The translations under genes were made by a program, and so were the position numbers. The notes beneath the pieces were generated by a model that did no database searches, was not told the DNA's origin, and saw nothing but the letters and a program-made list of their open reading frames with translations. A stretch of DNA of 64,000 nt from Labia minor (taxonomy: Eukaryota; Arthropoda; Insecta; Dermaptera; Spongiphoridae). Each line of letters begins with the position of its first letter. Position 1 is the first letter of the stretch. The stretch spans positions 25,676,611 to 25,740,610 of the forward strand of contig OY720345.1 of the NCBI GenBank assembly GCA_963082975.1, given 5' to 3'. Shown here piece by piece: positions 56,501 to 63,862 of this stretch.

Positions 56501-57222
56501 CCTTCAACATAATTGAGTGCGTCCAATTCTTCCGACCAGATATAAAGCTGTGAATCCGAATCGTTGAGGGAGGCTTTCCGTCGGGTGAGAGGCGACGCAG
56601 GGGTGGGTGTCTGATCAACCGAATACATTTTCTGCAACCCCCGATGTCCTACACGAGATTTCTGTATACGTTTCTGCACGAGAGTTTCACTCTCACAGCG
56701 ACGTCGTCCTTCTTTCTCTTTTTGTTTCTCTTTTGATGTTTCTTTTCCAATTGGATCTGATTTCAATTTCAATTTTTTATTTTTCTTTGGTGATTCGTTA
56801 TTTTGTTTTTTTATTGACTCACTACTCTGAATTTTTTGTTGAACTTTACTCGGTGTTTTTTTAATTTTCGCCTTGCTATCTTTTTCATTATTCGGTTTTT
56901 TATTAAAATTCATATCATCATCGTCATTTTTTTTCTTTTCATCATTGGTAAGATGCTCTTGAGATCCTGTTTTATTAACTTTTCCATTCTCTTCTTTTAA
57001 TTCTTTCTCCTTTCGTTCTTGCATTTTATCGTTTAGTGTCTTTTCTTGTTTTTTGCTAGGAGTGCTACCTGAATTTTTTTTTGAGACAGTTGATGATCTT
57101 CCCCCATCTTTAATTGATGTTTTATTATTGCAATTTTTTTGGCAGTCTTTTTCTTTGCCTTCCTTTTTTTCATTAGATCCTTCATCTTTACTTTTCTCTT
57201 CCTGGTTATTATCCTTTTCCAT
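32590..57222 (-). CDS. neurensin-family two-pass membrane protein, 4 coding exons over 24.6 kb
   Basis: Coding exons (minus) are 57222-56416, 51010-50831, 33543-33268 and 32826-32590; all junctions are phase 0 and give 499 residues. Neurensins are small vesicle and neurite membrane proteins of vertebrate neurons; function here is inferred only from the family. The hallmark YFGVKSYLHHFYG is at 307-319. Transmembrane segment 1 (about 372-392) precedes LTPPR, then VDHWAIIFNKRLE. Transmembrane segment 2 (about 424-448) lies in the last exon. The order matches vertebrate neurensin closely. Odd points: the first 269 residues are a Lys/Glu/Asn/Ser-rich, apparently disordered extension absent from the roughly 195-residue vertebrate proteins. 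Two introns, 17.3 kb and 5.4 kb, are full of mobile DNA. The first coding exon also carries 57 nt of leader back to an acceptor at 57280, so an untranslated exon lies upstream. Confidence 0.9.
32920..33015. repeat. GC-rich mobile-element fragment in neurensin intron 3
   Basis: About 95 bp of GC-rich sequence with a repeated GGGCGGCAA motif and a CAGGGTCCGTTCGTTC start sits in an otherwise AT-rich 441-bp intron. It looks like a piece of an inserted element, but no inverted repeats or duplication could be defined. Confidence 0.4.
33618..34106 (+). repeat. interspersed repeat family C, copy 1
   Basis: The copy starts with CTTATCTTATTATACTAG-like sequence and ends near CCAGGTACT. It shares a core (GGCCATACTTTTCTGT, then GCATTAATACGCACG, then AAGGGCT) with four other copies in the window. 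A perfect hairpin CGAGCCGCGGCTCG lies just before the right end. No coding capacity. The 3' hairpin suggests a Helitron-like non-autonomous element, but this is inference. Confidence 0.75.
34749..34933. mobile_element. hAT-type MITE inside the Helitron-like element
   Basis: A 185-bp element with imperfect terminal inverted repeats: TAGGATGACCAAACGTCCCG at the left and the reverse complement of TAGGGTGACCATATTTCG at the right. The perfect 8-bp target duplication GTCATCGA is at 34741-34748 and 34934-34941. The TAGGGTGACC terminus and 8-bp duplication are typical of hAT non-autonomous elements. Confidence 0.9.
35020..35386 (-). pseudogene. non-LTR reverse transcriptase relic
   Basis: The 87-codon open stretch at 35386-35123 includes LCYGYDLNIIGNS in the place of the YADD catalytic motif, then EAGKEAGLKINSTKTKYLV, typical of LINE reverse transcriptases after the active site. 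The second Asp pair is destroyed (YGYD). Downstream the similarity continues with stops to about 35020 and matches a second relic at 42.7-43.2 kb. It is non-functional. Confidence 0.75.
37340..37495 (+). mobile_element. SINE family 2, copy 1 (partial)
   Basis: It contains GGGACCTGGCAAAAGAATTTCTCT, then AGCTACTTGATA, GCGCCTCC and ATCAAGATAAAGGTTGATAG in order. The same blocks occur in the copies near 51.1 kb and 61.2 kb. The tRNA-like head seen in those copies is degraded here. Confidence 0.7.
39091..41404. mobile_element. MULE DNA transposon with perfect 8-bp target duplications
   Basis: The 2314-bp element begins CAGTGGCGCAACCAGGATTT and ends with the inverted copy TGATTGCGCCACTG; long G and C runs follow or precede the termini. 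The target duplication GAGCGGGT is perfect (39083-39090, 41405-41412). Inside, on the minus strand, is a broken MULE transposase. The terminus CAGTGGCGCAA with an 8-bp duplication could also suggest hAT, but the internal protein assigns it to the MULE group. Confidence 0.88.
39902..40618 (-). pseudogene. MULE transposase, frameshifted fragment
   Basis: The first open piece (40618-40340) contains RGCLFHFAQCIYRNI, the conserved Cys-His segment of the MULE transposase core. The second (40297-39902) contains RTNNALEGYNNALRSRLGG, the characteristic C-terminal TNN-EG-N block. Between them the frame is broken, with FERTWLGEQF readable in another frame. N-terminal zinc finger and upstream catalytic parts are missing or decayed. 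It is not functional as it stands. Confidence 0.85.
42686..43240 (+). pseudogene. second non-LTR reverse transcriptase relic
   Basis: On the plus strand EYQFGFKK at 42686 and HLCTLVKQM match the conserved QFGFR...TLRQ region of LINE reverse transcriptases. GYADDL near 42976 is the catalytic YADD motif, and EINSKTKYG follows near 43060. Several stops and frameshifts interrupt it. The tail aligns with the relic at 35.0-35.4 kb, so both come from one family. Confidence 0.75.
43985..44385 (+). repeat. interspersed repeat family C, copy 3
   Basis: It starts CTTATCTTATTATACTAGTA and ends at AACCAGGTACT. The core CCACAGGCCATACTTTTCTG and GCATTAATACGTACG is conserved. The copy is in the plus orientation and lacks the right-end hairpin through a deletion. 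Confidence 0.8.
44929..45147 (-). other. unidentified 72-residue open frame
   Basis: An open frame on the minus strand, bounded by TAA upstream and TGA downstream, has balanced protein-like composition. It includes KPSKSHLTTLSDQSFFSKQ and LLDQLKASNDVEVIFLKLL. It has no ATG at its start, so it is a fragment or an exon. It lies in neurensin intron 2 on the same strand as neurensin. I recognise no family; a decayed mobile-element or retrocopy fragment is the likeliest source. Confidence 0.4.
45360..45971 (+). repeat. interspersed repeat family A, copy 1
   Basis: It shares about 600 bp with copies at 49.1 and 53.1 kb: ACGGTTTGAGC...ATGAAATTTGGTACA, TAGTTTTCTAT, CAGCTTGATT, and a right end GCGAGATAGTTGAGTGGAGACACTCCA. 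This copy carries a block at 45623-45656 (ACCGACCGACGATAGTAAGG start) that is absent from the other two but matches the terminus of family B. Confidence 0.85.
45997..47128. repeat. tandem duplication with splice-like exon blocks
   Basis: Two similar units lie side by side, about 45997-46465 and 46645-47128, offset by 612 bp in the left block and 647 bp in the right block. Matching pieces include ATAAATTTTATCTAATCTTACT, AACCCTTTATTAACTCCGAGGTCAGTAT, CTAATATATTATTTTTTACTTCT, CCTGCTATTGGAT and CTCACCAAATGTAAGTAATCAATG. In unit 2 the first block is bounded by TTTATCTATAG and GAGGTCAGT and is open as GTPSLRVGFGVNSARD-MNPLLTPR. In unit 1 the same frame has a stop. This resembles a duplicated gene fragment or an old element; the parent is not recognised. 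Confidence 0.6.
47273..47640 (-). pseudogene. Jockey-clade LINE ORF2 C-terminal relic
   Basis: Reading on the minus strand from 47640, LMGSKSTMTIENKCLL fits the segment before the reverse-transcriptase tail. A frameshifted stretch resembling a PIWSYGIQLWG block follows. Then ADLHRDLEVARVEEVIKK and RLEEHVNEEAANVL match the Jockey-type C-terminal end. Frameshifts make it inactive. Repeat family C copy 4 abuts it at 47641. Confidence 0.75.
47641..48262 (-). repeat. interspersed repeat family C, copy 4
   Basis: The right terminus lies at 47641, with hairpin CCGAGCCTCGGCTCGG and a block reading (minus) CAGCCAAACCCAATAATAA as in copy 1. The left part (about 48010-48262) has TCTTTATAAATACTATATCTAGTGTGAATTT and ends in AGCATAATAAGATAAGATA. 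The middle is diverged. Confidence 0.7.
49061..49674 (+). repeat. interspersed repeat family A, copy 2
   Basis: It starts TCTGCCTTTTTACTATCTCACCAGAGATAGTATT, where ACTATCTC and GAGATAGT form a hairpin. It ends TTGCGAGATAGTCGAGTGGAGACACTCCA. Thus a short ACTATCTCGC / GCGAGATAGT pair lies in inverted orientation at the two ends. It is inserted next to or within a LINE relic. Confidence 0.85.
49690..49841 (-). pseudogene. probable LINE ORF2 C-terminal fragment
   Basis: The minus-strand frame 49841-49641 includes KRPYAQTNNLLLFRLFPFWN followed by AELPSRI. This resembles the R-PFWN-LP tail of non-LTR retrotransposon ORF2 proteins. Only the stretch before the family A terminus should belong to it. 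Assignment rests on this short pattern. Confidence 0.45.
51075..51640 (-). mobile_element. SINE family 2, copy 2, interrupted by a hAT element
   Basis: On the minus strand the tRNA-like head contains a perfect box B, GGTTCAAGTCC (near 51272), followed by CATGCCTGGCAAGGGAATTTCTCTC and the body. The head is cut by a 310-bp hAT element at 51302-51611 and resumes after it. The blocks match the copies near 37.4 and 61.3 kb. Confidence 0.8.
51302..51611. mobile_element. hAT non-autonomous element with 8-bp target duplication
   Basis: Left end TAGTGATTCTCAACC; right end is the inverse of CAGTAATTCTCAACCACTG with a GCCGCGGCAC block inside. Flanking duplication GTCTAGGG (51294-51301) and GTTTAGGG (51612-51619) differ by one base. 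Internal half-sites (GGGGTCGGCAACCTTTTTC) suggest a composite or deletion derivative. No coding capacity. Confidence 0.85.
52374..52962 (+). repeat. interspersed repeat family B, copy 1 (MITE-like)
   Basis: The perfect 11-bp terminal inverted repeat ACCGACCGACG is at 52374-52384 and, inverted, at 52952-52962. Inside is a (TCCG)n run at about 52496-52516, then AACGACTCAACGGATTTTGATG. A second, degenerate version of the first 100 bp begins near 52639 (offset about 264 bp). No clear target duplication is visible. DNA transposon superfamily undetermined. Confidence 0.8.
53084..53674 (-). repeat. interspersed repeat family A, copy 3
   Basis: An inverted copy starting TGGAGTGTCTCCACTCGACTATCTCGC and ending TCTCTGGCGAGATAGTAAAAAGGCAGA. 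It is closely similar to copy 2 throughout and shares its absence of the family B block. Confidence 0.85.
54080..54230. mobile_element. short hAT-type MITE
   Basis: A 151-bp element starting CAGCAGTTCCCACTC and ending in the inverse of CATCGGTTTCCCCACCC. The flanks GATTAGAT (54072-54079) and GATTATAT (54231-54238) match in 7 of 8 bases, as for an aged hAT target duplication. Confidence 0.65.
55293..55782 (-). repeat. interspersed repeat family B, copy 2
   Basis: An inverted copy: ACCGACCGACGATTTGAAATAAATTAATTTC at 55293 is the counterpart of the right end of copy 1. GATCTCCACATGTGAAATTTTGTGTG near 55723 and the decayed ATCGTTGGTCGAT near 55770 correspond to its left end. Confidence 0.75.
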
Positions 57223-57279
57223 TATTTTTCAATTTCTTTTCTTTTATTCTAATAATTCATCCATTTCTTGTGCCATGAT
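57223..57279 (-). promoter_or_regulatory. neurensin leader with a 10-codon upstream ORF
   Basis: The first coding exon begins after a polypyrimidine-AG acceptor (TTTTTTTCAG, minus strand) at 57280. Four bases in, ATG opens the peptide MAQEMDELLE and stops with TAA 19 nt before the main ATG. A TGA in the main frame lies just upstream of the main ATG, which fixes the start. The upstream ORF could dampen translation. Confidence 0.6.
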
Positions 57280-58213
57280 CTGAAAAAAATAGAGAAATTA
57301 TATTATTAAAACATTTCAATAGATTGAAGATACGAATTCAATGGAGATATTTTAGATAAATGTGTGCCAAGAACTTACATACAGATCTATAGATATATAG
57401 AAAGATTAAATACTGTGAATTATGTTTATATATAATTAATTAATTTAGTTATAAGTATTGTTTTTAATATTGGTTTATTTTCTGCTATTGGTACATAGAA
57501 ATTGATTAATTAAGGAAAAATTATTAATAATTAAATATATTTTAAGTAAAACTTTAACTTAATAAATAAAAAATATAATATTTGAATTGCACGGAGGTAT
57601 AAGCCATTTTCACTTGCTCCTCCTATCACTGTTATATCTCGTTTCTAATTCTGATTGTTATTCTAATAAAACGCCATTCTATTCATTTTCCAAGGAATTA
57701 ATCATTAAAATAAATTAATCATTCTTCTAACATAATTAAAATTAAAAGCGAACATCACTTACCAATTTGCAATTTCCTCTTATCAATTTAAATTTATCAA
57801 TGTTCCTTTCATGATTATTAACAATATGGGGGGAGTCAATTAAATAAAATAAAAAAAAGGTACATTAGAGGAAGCCATTTTGAAACATATATTTTGCTTT
57901 GGATCAGTGGTTTTTAATACTTCTATTTACATTGAAAAATCGAATTTATATTTATATTATTTATATACTATATATATATATATATATATTATATAATACC
58001 TAGAACACATAGCTATCGATCGACCCTTTAACAAATTTATACAATTTATTATTATAAACTTTAAAAATTTTACAATTTTTTAATTATTTATTAAAATTGT
58101 AAAATGATCCATCAAAAATGTGTTTCCTAAAATGGTACAAATTAATTAAAATAACTTGATTTTCATATCAAGATGAAAAATATATTAAAATTTACTTAAT
58201 AAAATATTTGATC

Positions 58214-58259
<46 letters not shown>

Positions 58260-58429
58260 TGTTATAATTAGATGGCTTCAGTTTTATATTTTTCAAAGTA
58301 GCAATAGCTTATAGTGTTTCGACCAAGGATTACTAATGATAATAATATACATTCTGAAATTATACTGCCACCTGTACTTGTCTATATTTTAATTAAGTAA
58401 GGAGGATTAAGAAAGAAGGTTAAATTTTT

Positions 58430-58786
58430 TTGATATATATATTTCGTAATTTTACTCTAAAATATTATTAAAATAAATATTTTTAATTTTATTTCGAAAT
58501 TAAATAAAAAATTTTAGAATATAAAAAAATATTAATACAATATCATTTAAAAAGAAAGCAAATTTCAATATGAATGGCGTAATTTGTGACGTCATTTAAA
58601 TTTACTATTGTAAATGAAGAAAATTCTAATAAAGTTGATTTTTCCAGTGGCTGAACCAATACAGATCGATTTTTCTTTATTATTATTATCTATGGTGTGA
58701 ATTTCAAAAAAATCCTTAGAGCGGGTTAATATTTCAAAAATACAAATATATTTACAATTTTTACTAGAATAATAAGATAAGATAAG
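58430..58786 (-). repeat. interspersed repeat family C, copy 5 (left two-thirds)
   Basis: It contains ATTATTAAAATAAATATTTTTAATTTTATTT, GACGTCATTTAAATTTACTAT, CAATACAGATCGATTTTTCTTTA and CCTTAGAGCGGGTTAATATTTC, and ends AGAATAATAAGATAAGATA. The hairpin end is missing. It shows the uninterrupted sequence at the site where the MULE sits in copy 2. Confidence 0.8.
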
Positions 58787-60699
58787 CTATATGATAATAA
58801 ATATTCAATTGTTATGAATTATATATCTCAAAAATATACATTTAAATATATATGTATATATATGTGTGTGTTTGTAAATGTTTATAGCTTTAGATTTTAT
58901 ATAAAATAAATAAATCAAACATATTTTAAATTTCATATTATATAATTATTAATAATATTTCTTATTAAATTTTCTGGAATAAGTGAAAGAAAAAAAAATA
59001 TTTAAGAATCACATTAACATCAACTGATTAGAGAGTTGAAAAATCAAATGAGAATAATTATTATTAATTAAAATGATTATTAATTATTAAAATATAATTT
59101 TAATACAAAGTATTTGTTTTTGTTCATTGATAATCGTCCATGGCAGTATAACCAAATATTGTATTTTTTTTTTAATTTATGAGTATTTTAATTAAATTTA
59201 ATCCGATTGGAGCACGTTTTAAATATATTAACATTATTTCATATCGATGAATTTTAATTTTAGATTATGAAAATGTATATTATTTATAATTTGAGAGTTT
59301 TCGAATTTAAATAAAATAAATAAATCAATTATATATTTAAATTTCATCATGTATTCTTATTCAATTTTCTGATATTAATAACTAATTAATCTAATATAAA
59401 TGAAATAATTGAATGGTTGCTCAATGTTCAATTATGTATATAATGAAATCATTTGTGAATTATGTTAGACAAAAGATCAATCAAGATTTGTTAATTTATC
59501 TGATTGCCTTAACATTTGAAATTAACATCATAACTGAGATAATGGAGAATATAATAGTATTGTCTTGTTATTATTCTTATTATTATTTTCAAAAAATCTA
59601 TACCAATCTACTGACAAAGTAATTTATATCCAAAAGGACGTTAGAGACATATTTCCATACATCTCACTAATAACAGTTTTTTTGCATGACCTCTTTTTTA
59701 GTAAAGTAAAAAAAATAAAATCTAATAATGCTTTTAAGGTAAAAATGGACTTTAATTATTCATCATATATATATATTCATCATATATATATTCATCATAT
59801 ATATAGTATATATATAGTATATATATATAGTACTAAAATAAATATTAAACAAATTTATTTCATTTATAAAATTCTTCTTCAATAAAAGAATCAAAGTGAT
59901 CATTTCGAAATTAGAAACAAAAACAAAAAAAATGATATTATTCTTCCATGTTACAAAAGCAATTCTCGTATTGGTTTTGAATCAAAATCGATTGTTCGAC
60001 AACCTCTTCCTTTTTGATTTAAAATAAACTTTTACTAGATTGAAGCGATTTATTAGTGTAAGATTAAATTTGAAATTGAGTTCGTAAACGTTGAAAAGTT
60101 TCTTTTTGTTATCAAATAATAAATAATGTAAAAATAATTATATATTGAATGTAATTAAATTAATTTATATTAAATGAATAAACATTTAAAAAAATTTTAT
60201 TATAAATTAAATCAATTTATATTATCAAATTTTGTAATATTTTGATTGACATAAAAGAAAATGTTTAAGTCAGGAAAACTTGTATTATAATATTCATTGG
60301 ATATAGGATTATAGGATAGGATAGGATAGGATTATATGTATATATCTATTTATTTTAAATAAATTCTTTTTTAAGGAAAAAATAAAAAAAAAATCATTGA
60401 AATAACAGATATTTATTGTCCGTTCCGGTAATTACATCCTTGAACCGCCGGAAAATTCTTTAAATAATTATTATTCTCTGACATGATTTGATATATACAG
60501 TAAGTAGTCCTATTAGTCTATCAATATGAAGTATTGGAAATAGGAAATTATTCAATCTCCCAAAAATAAAAAGGTCAGTAACAAGAATTGATGAGTGCGA
60601 TATTTATAAAATTATTTTCATAAATTATTATATAATTTTTATTTGTTTTTTAAATTTATCAACGAACTTAAGTGAGTTTATAAAATCGTTCAGTCTGTC

Positions 60700-60960
60700 G
60701 TTCTGTCCGACATCAAACTCAAAATTTTGAAATTCTTACTTCCGATTCGGAAATAGCATCGAAAAGTAGTAATGTAAAGTGCCTTTCATTTTTTGATACA
60801 CTCTCGGGAACATGGTCAAAATGGCGTCCAAAGTTGAAATTTTTAATATTTAAAAATGCGAAATTTTAAATTCTGATTTCAGATTCGAATAGTGTATCGA
60901 AAAGTATTAATGTAAAGTGTTTTTTATTTGTTTTTTGATATCAATTTAATTTATACTACA
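60700..60960. repeat. degenerate direct repeat
   Basis: Two related segments start near 60730 and 60866: CGATTCGGAAATAGCATCGAAAAGTAGTAATGTAAAGTG and AGATTCGAATAGTGTATCGAAAAGTATTAATGTAAAGTG, each followed by a T-rich TTTTTTGATA stretch. Probably part of an old element. Confidence 0.55.
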
Positions 60961-61189
60961 AATTTAAAATAAATAATTTTATTCAATAATATTTGTATTT
61001 CATCTTGACTTATTTATAACTTAAATTAATCCGAACTTAAGTTCGTTTTGGCAATGCAAGCTTGCGCAGATGTTTTTAATTATGGATTATTTTTTTACTT
61101 CATAAAAATTGTTTTATTTAAAACCTTTTATTATGGTATGAGAAAAAAAATGATTTTACTAATTTTTTCTCACATAAAAAAAACCTCTG

Positions 61190-61435
61190 ACAACGCCTAT
61201 CAAGTCGGTTATATCAAGTAGGTGTCCTATGATCAGTAGAACGGGTCCTATCAACCTTTACCTTGATTTTCTTGTTAGGAGGCACTATCAAGTAGCTTTC
61301 CAAATGTTGATCAGGGAGGCTGGATTGGCTCCGTCCCATAGACCCCAGCGAGAGAAATTCCCTTGCCAGGCCCGGGACCACGAGAATGTGAGCCAGCTAC
61401 GCTAACCTCTCACCCTGTTGCGCCTTCTAACTCAC
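61190..61435 (-). mobile_element. SINE family 2, copy 3
   Basis: On the minus strand a tRNA-like head (GGTTAGCGTAGCTGG as box A, GTGGTCCCGGGCC as box B) leads into CTGGCAAGGGAATTTCTCTCGC. Blocks AGCTACTTGATA, GTGCCTCC and ATCAAGGTAAAGGTTGATAGG follow. This is the most complete copy in the window. A T run precedes it on plus (61180-61190 side carries an A run), consistent with a tail. Confidence 0.8.
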
Positions 61436-62203
61436 ATAAATATTAATTAAATTTATTTCATTCTATTAATTTTTAATAATAATAATAGTAATAATAAATG
61501 CTCTTATTTAATTTTTCATCTCTTTACAAGTATTGTAACAAAAGTTTTATTTTTTGAGATCTTTTTCCCTTAGTTGGTTTGATTAGCGGGTGAGGTTGCA
61601 CGTAACAAAATACAAAAATAGATAAATAGATAAATAATGAAAACATTTTGAAAATCAAATTATTTACATTATAGATTAGGGATTATCTAAAAGTTCTAAT
61701 CTAAAATTTCTGAAAACAAGGCATTCACAAATGAAGTGTTTAATTTAAATTACAAAATGAGAACATATGATCACTTCATTTTTGTTGTAGTACTTATTTA
61801 AGTAGAGGAGTGTTTACCAGGAATTTTTTTTTATCCATGATACCATGCATGAATTGTAATTGTTGTTGGTGATTTTAAAAGTTAGATGTAATTCTCTATT
61901 AATTATGATTTTTTTTTTCACTCTATAATTATTTATTTTTAATAATGTCTAGGATTAGATTAATAGTTCTTATTTCTCCCAAATAACTTAATGATAGAGA
62001 AAATGACTGAGGAATCTCTTTCCGGTCATTGTACCAAAATATTTCCTTTTTTATAATCTTCTTAACAAGAAAGGTTGGATTAAAACGATGGGATATGACA
62101 AACAATTTTACCGAATCTCAAACGCTAATACCTAATATGACATGAAGATTGGTGTTAAAAGTATCTAGGACTATTAGGTATTTATAGAATTTATATGGAG
62201 ATG

Positions 62204-63006
62204 GGTGAAACCATACCATATCGATACTCGATACCGTAAAATATCGATACCAATTCGATATTTATTGAAAAATATCGATACCAATTCGATATTTATTGAA
62301 AAATATCGATACCAATTCGATATTTATTGAAAAATATCGATACTTACTCGTATCGGTAGAATTTCTTGTAAATAATAACAGCAAAAAGTACTGCTATTAC
62401 TATTTATTGAAATAGACAAATATATATATTGAAGAAATAAATTTAAATATGATCGGATAGATTAAGCTAAGAAAAAAATTATTTTTTTGATTTGCTCCCT
62501 AAAAATAATAGTTTTTCTAGATGTTTTTTGTAATCGCAAATTATTCATAAATAAAATTATGAAATTTCATTTATTTTAGTATAATTAGTTTCAAATATGT
62601 ATATTATTTTACAATTTCAAATATTGTTTACAAACACGAAATCACAGTTCCATAGGAAAGAGAAATAAAATGAAAGACGAAGTTAGATAAAATCTCATAT
62701 TGCTAATAACCAACAATAAAAATAAAATGTTACTGTTCTTCTGAACGAACTTCAGCTTGTGTTACAGAATCATAAAGTAAACTATTCCACTTCTTTCTAA
62801 TACAATTTAGTTGAAATTTACTAAATAAAATATAAATATTATTCCTTCAAACTAATTATTGCGGACGTGTACTGAGTATCGATACAAGAATTTTTGACCG
62901 ATACCTACTTGGTACTCGATTCCAAATAATCGGTTCCAAAAGTACTTGGTATCGAAAGAAAAGTATCGACTAAGTACTTGTATTTACTCGTATCGTTTCA
63001 TCCCTA
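62204..63006. mobile_element. MITE-like element with ATCGATAC-rich ends
   Basis: The left end GGGTGAAACCATACCATATCGATAC and the right end (inverse) GGGATGAAACGATACGAGTA are imperfect terminal inverted repeats of a type seen on hAT elements. Both ends are rich in TATCGATAC half-palindromes. A clean target duplication could not be defined. The interior is non-coding. Confidence 0.6.
62241..62344. repeat. 31-bp tandem repeat, about 3.3 copies
   Basis: The unit ATATCGATACCAATTCGATA-TTTATTGAAAA repeats at 62241, 62272 and 62303 with no difference between copies, then a partial fourth at 62334. It lies at the left end of the MITE-like element and looks like a recent expansion of its terminal sequence. 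Confidence 0.9.
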
Positions 63007-63286
63007 GATATGATTCAACCGGTGTGATTGGGATTTATATGAAATAACACGTAATTCAAACATAAAAACTCAGAAAGATGAAATGCTTGTATATTTAATT
63101 ATGTAAGTTGTAAATATTAAAAGAATACATAATTTAAATAACATATTTACATGTTTCTGGAACAATGAATATTTCCTTTGTCTTACTAAATTGTTTGAGG
63201 GGTATAATTTTACTCAAAACCGGGGACCACTACACTCCACCTTGAAATAAATATGATGAAATTTCACTTGTGTTGATCTTCTAAAG

Positions 63287-63380
63287 CAGTGGTTCTTAAA
63301 CTGTGGTCCGCGGACCCCTGGGGGTCCGCGAAGCCTTTACTGGGGGTCCGCGGTCCTCGGAAAAAAATCATCGTAAAAAT
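63287..63380 (+). mobile_element. left end of a hAT element
   Basis: CAGTGGTTCTTAAACTGTGG followed by TCCGCGGACCCCTGGGGGTCCGCGA, a GC-rich hairpin, is the usual left end of a large group of hAT elements. No matching right terminus (inverse CAGTGGTTCTTAA) is found before the window ends, so it is truncated or continues outside. Confidence 0.7.
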
Positions 63381-63752
63381 ATATACATATATAAATATTT
63401 AAAGTTCATTGTTTAACTATATCCTCCTAGAGAATTACGGCTATAATTTAATACTATTAATAATACTATTTTATTTTATTAAATTGATAATTATGTCAAT
63501 TAATTTTTTGTGAATAAATAAACATATATAAAAAACTATATATAAAATTTGAATTTTCATCCATTCATTCATTTAAAATCATTTTTCGATTGTTCCTTTA
63601 AAATAACCCCTCTTAGGGGCTCGGAAGGGGAGGCATATAAGGGAATTTTCTTTCACTTTGTTATTGGGGAAAACCAGGGGAGGGGACAGTCTTACCCGGA
63701 AAAACCCAAATTGTCAGCGTCCACTCTGGGATTTTAAACAGTTTTAAAGCAA

Positions 63753-63862
63753 ATGTTAATTATAAGTTCATTTCTCAACGAGTTGTATCTTTAAATTATT
63801 TTTATTAATGTTAATTATAAGTTCATTTCTCAACGAGTTGTATCTTTAAATTATTTTTATTA
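63753..63862. repeat. 55-bp perfect tandem duplication
   Basis: The unit beginning ATGTTAATTATAAGTTCATT and ending TATTTTTATTA occurs twice in direct succession (63753-63807, 63808-63862) without visible mismatch. It appears recent. Confidence 0.9.

Noticed and set aside
59413-59885. two overlapping frames of 69 and 106 residues
   Set aside because: They are made of Ile/Tyr/Asn-rich low-complexity sequence and a TA-rich microsatellite; no splice context or family.
62241-62344. CRISPR-like array
   Set aside because: Units are directly adjacent with no unique spacers, in a eukaryotic transposon end.
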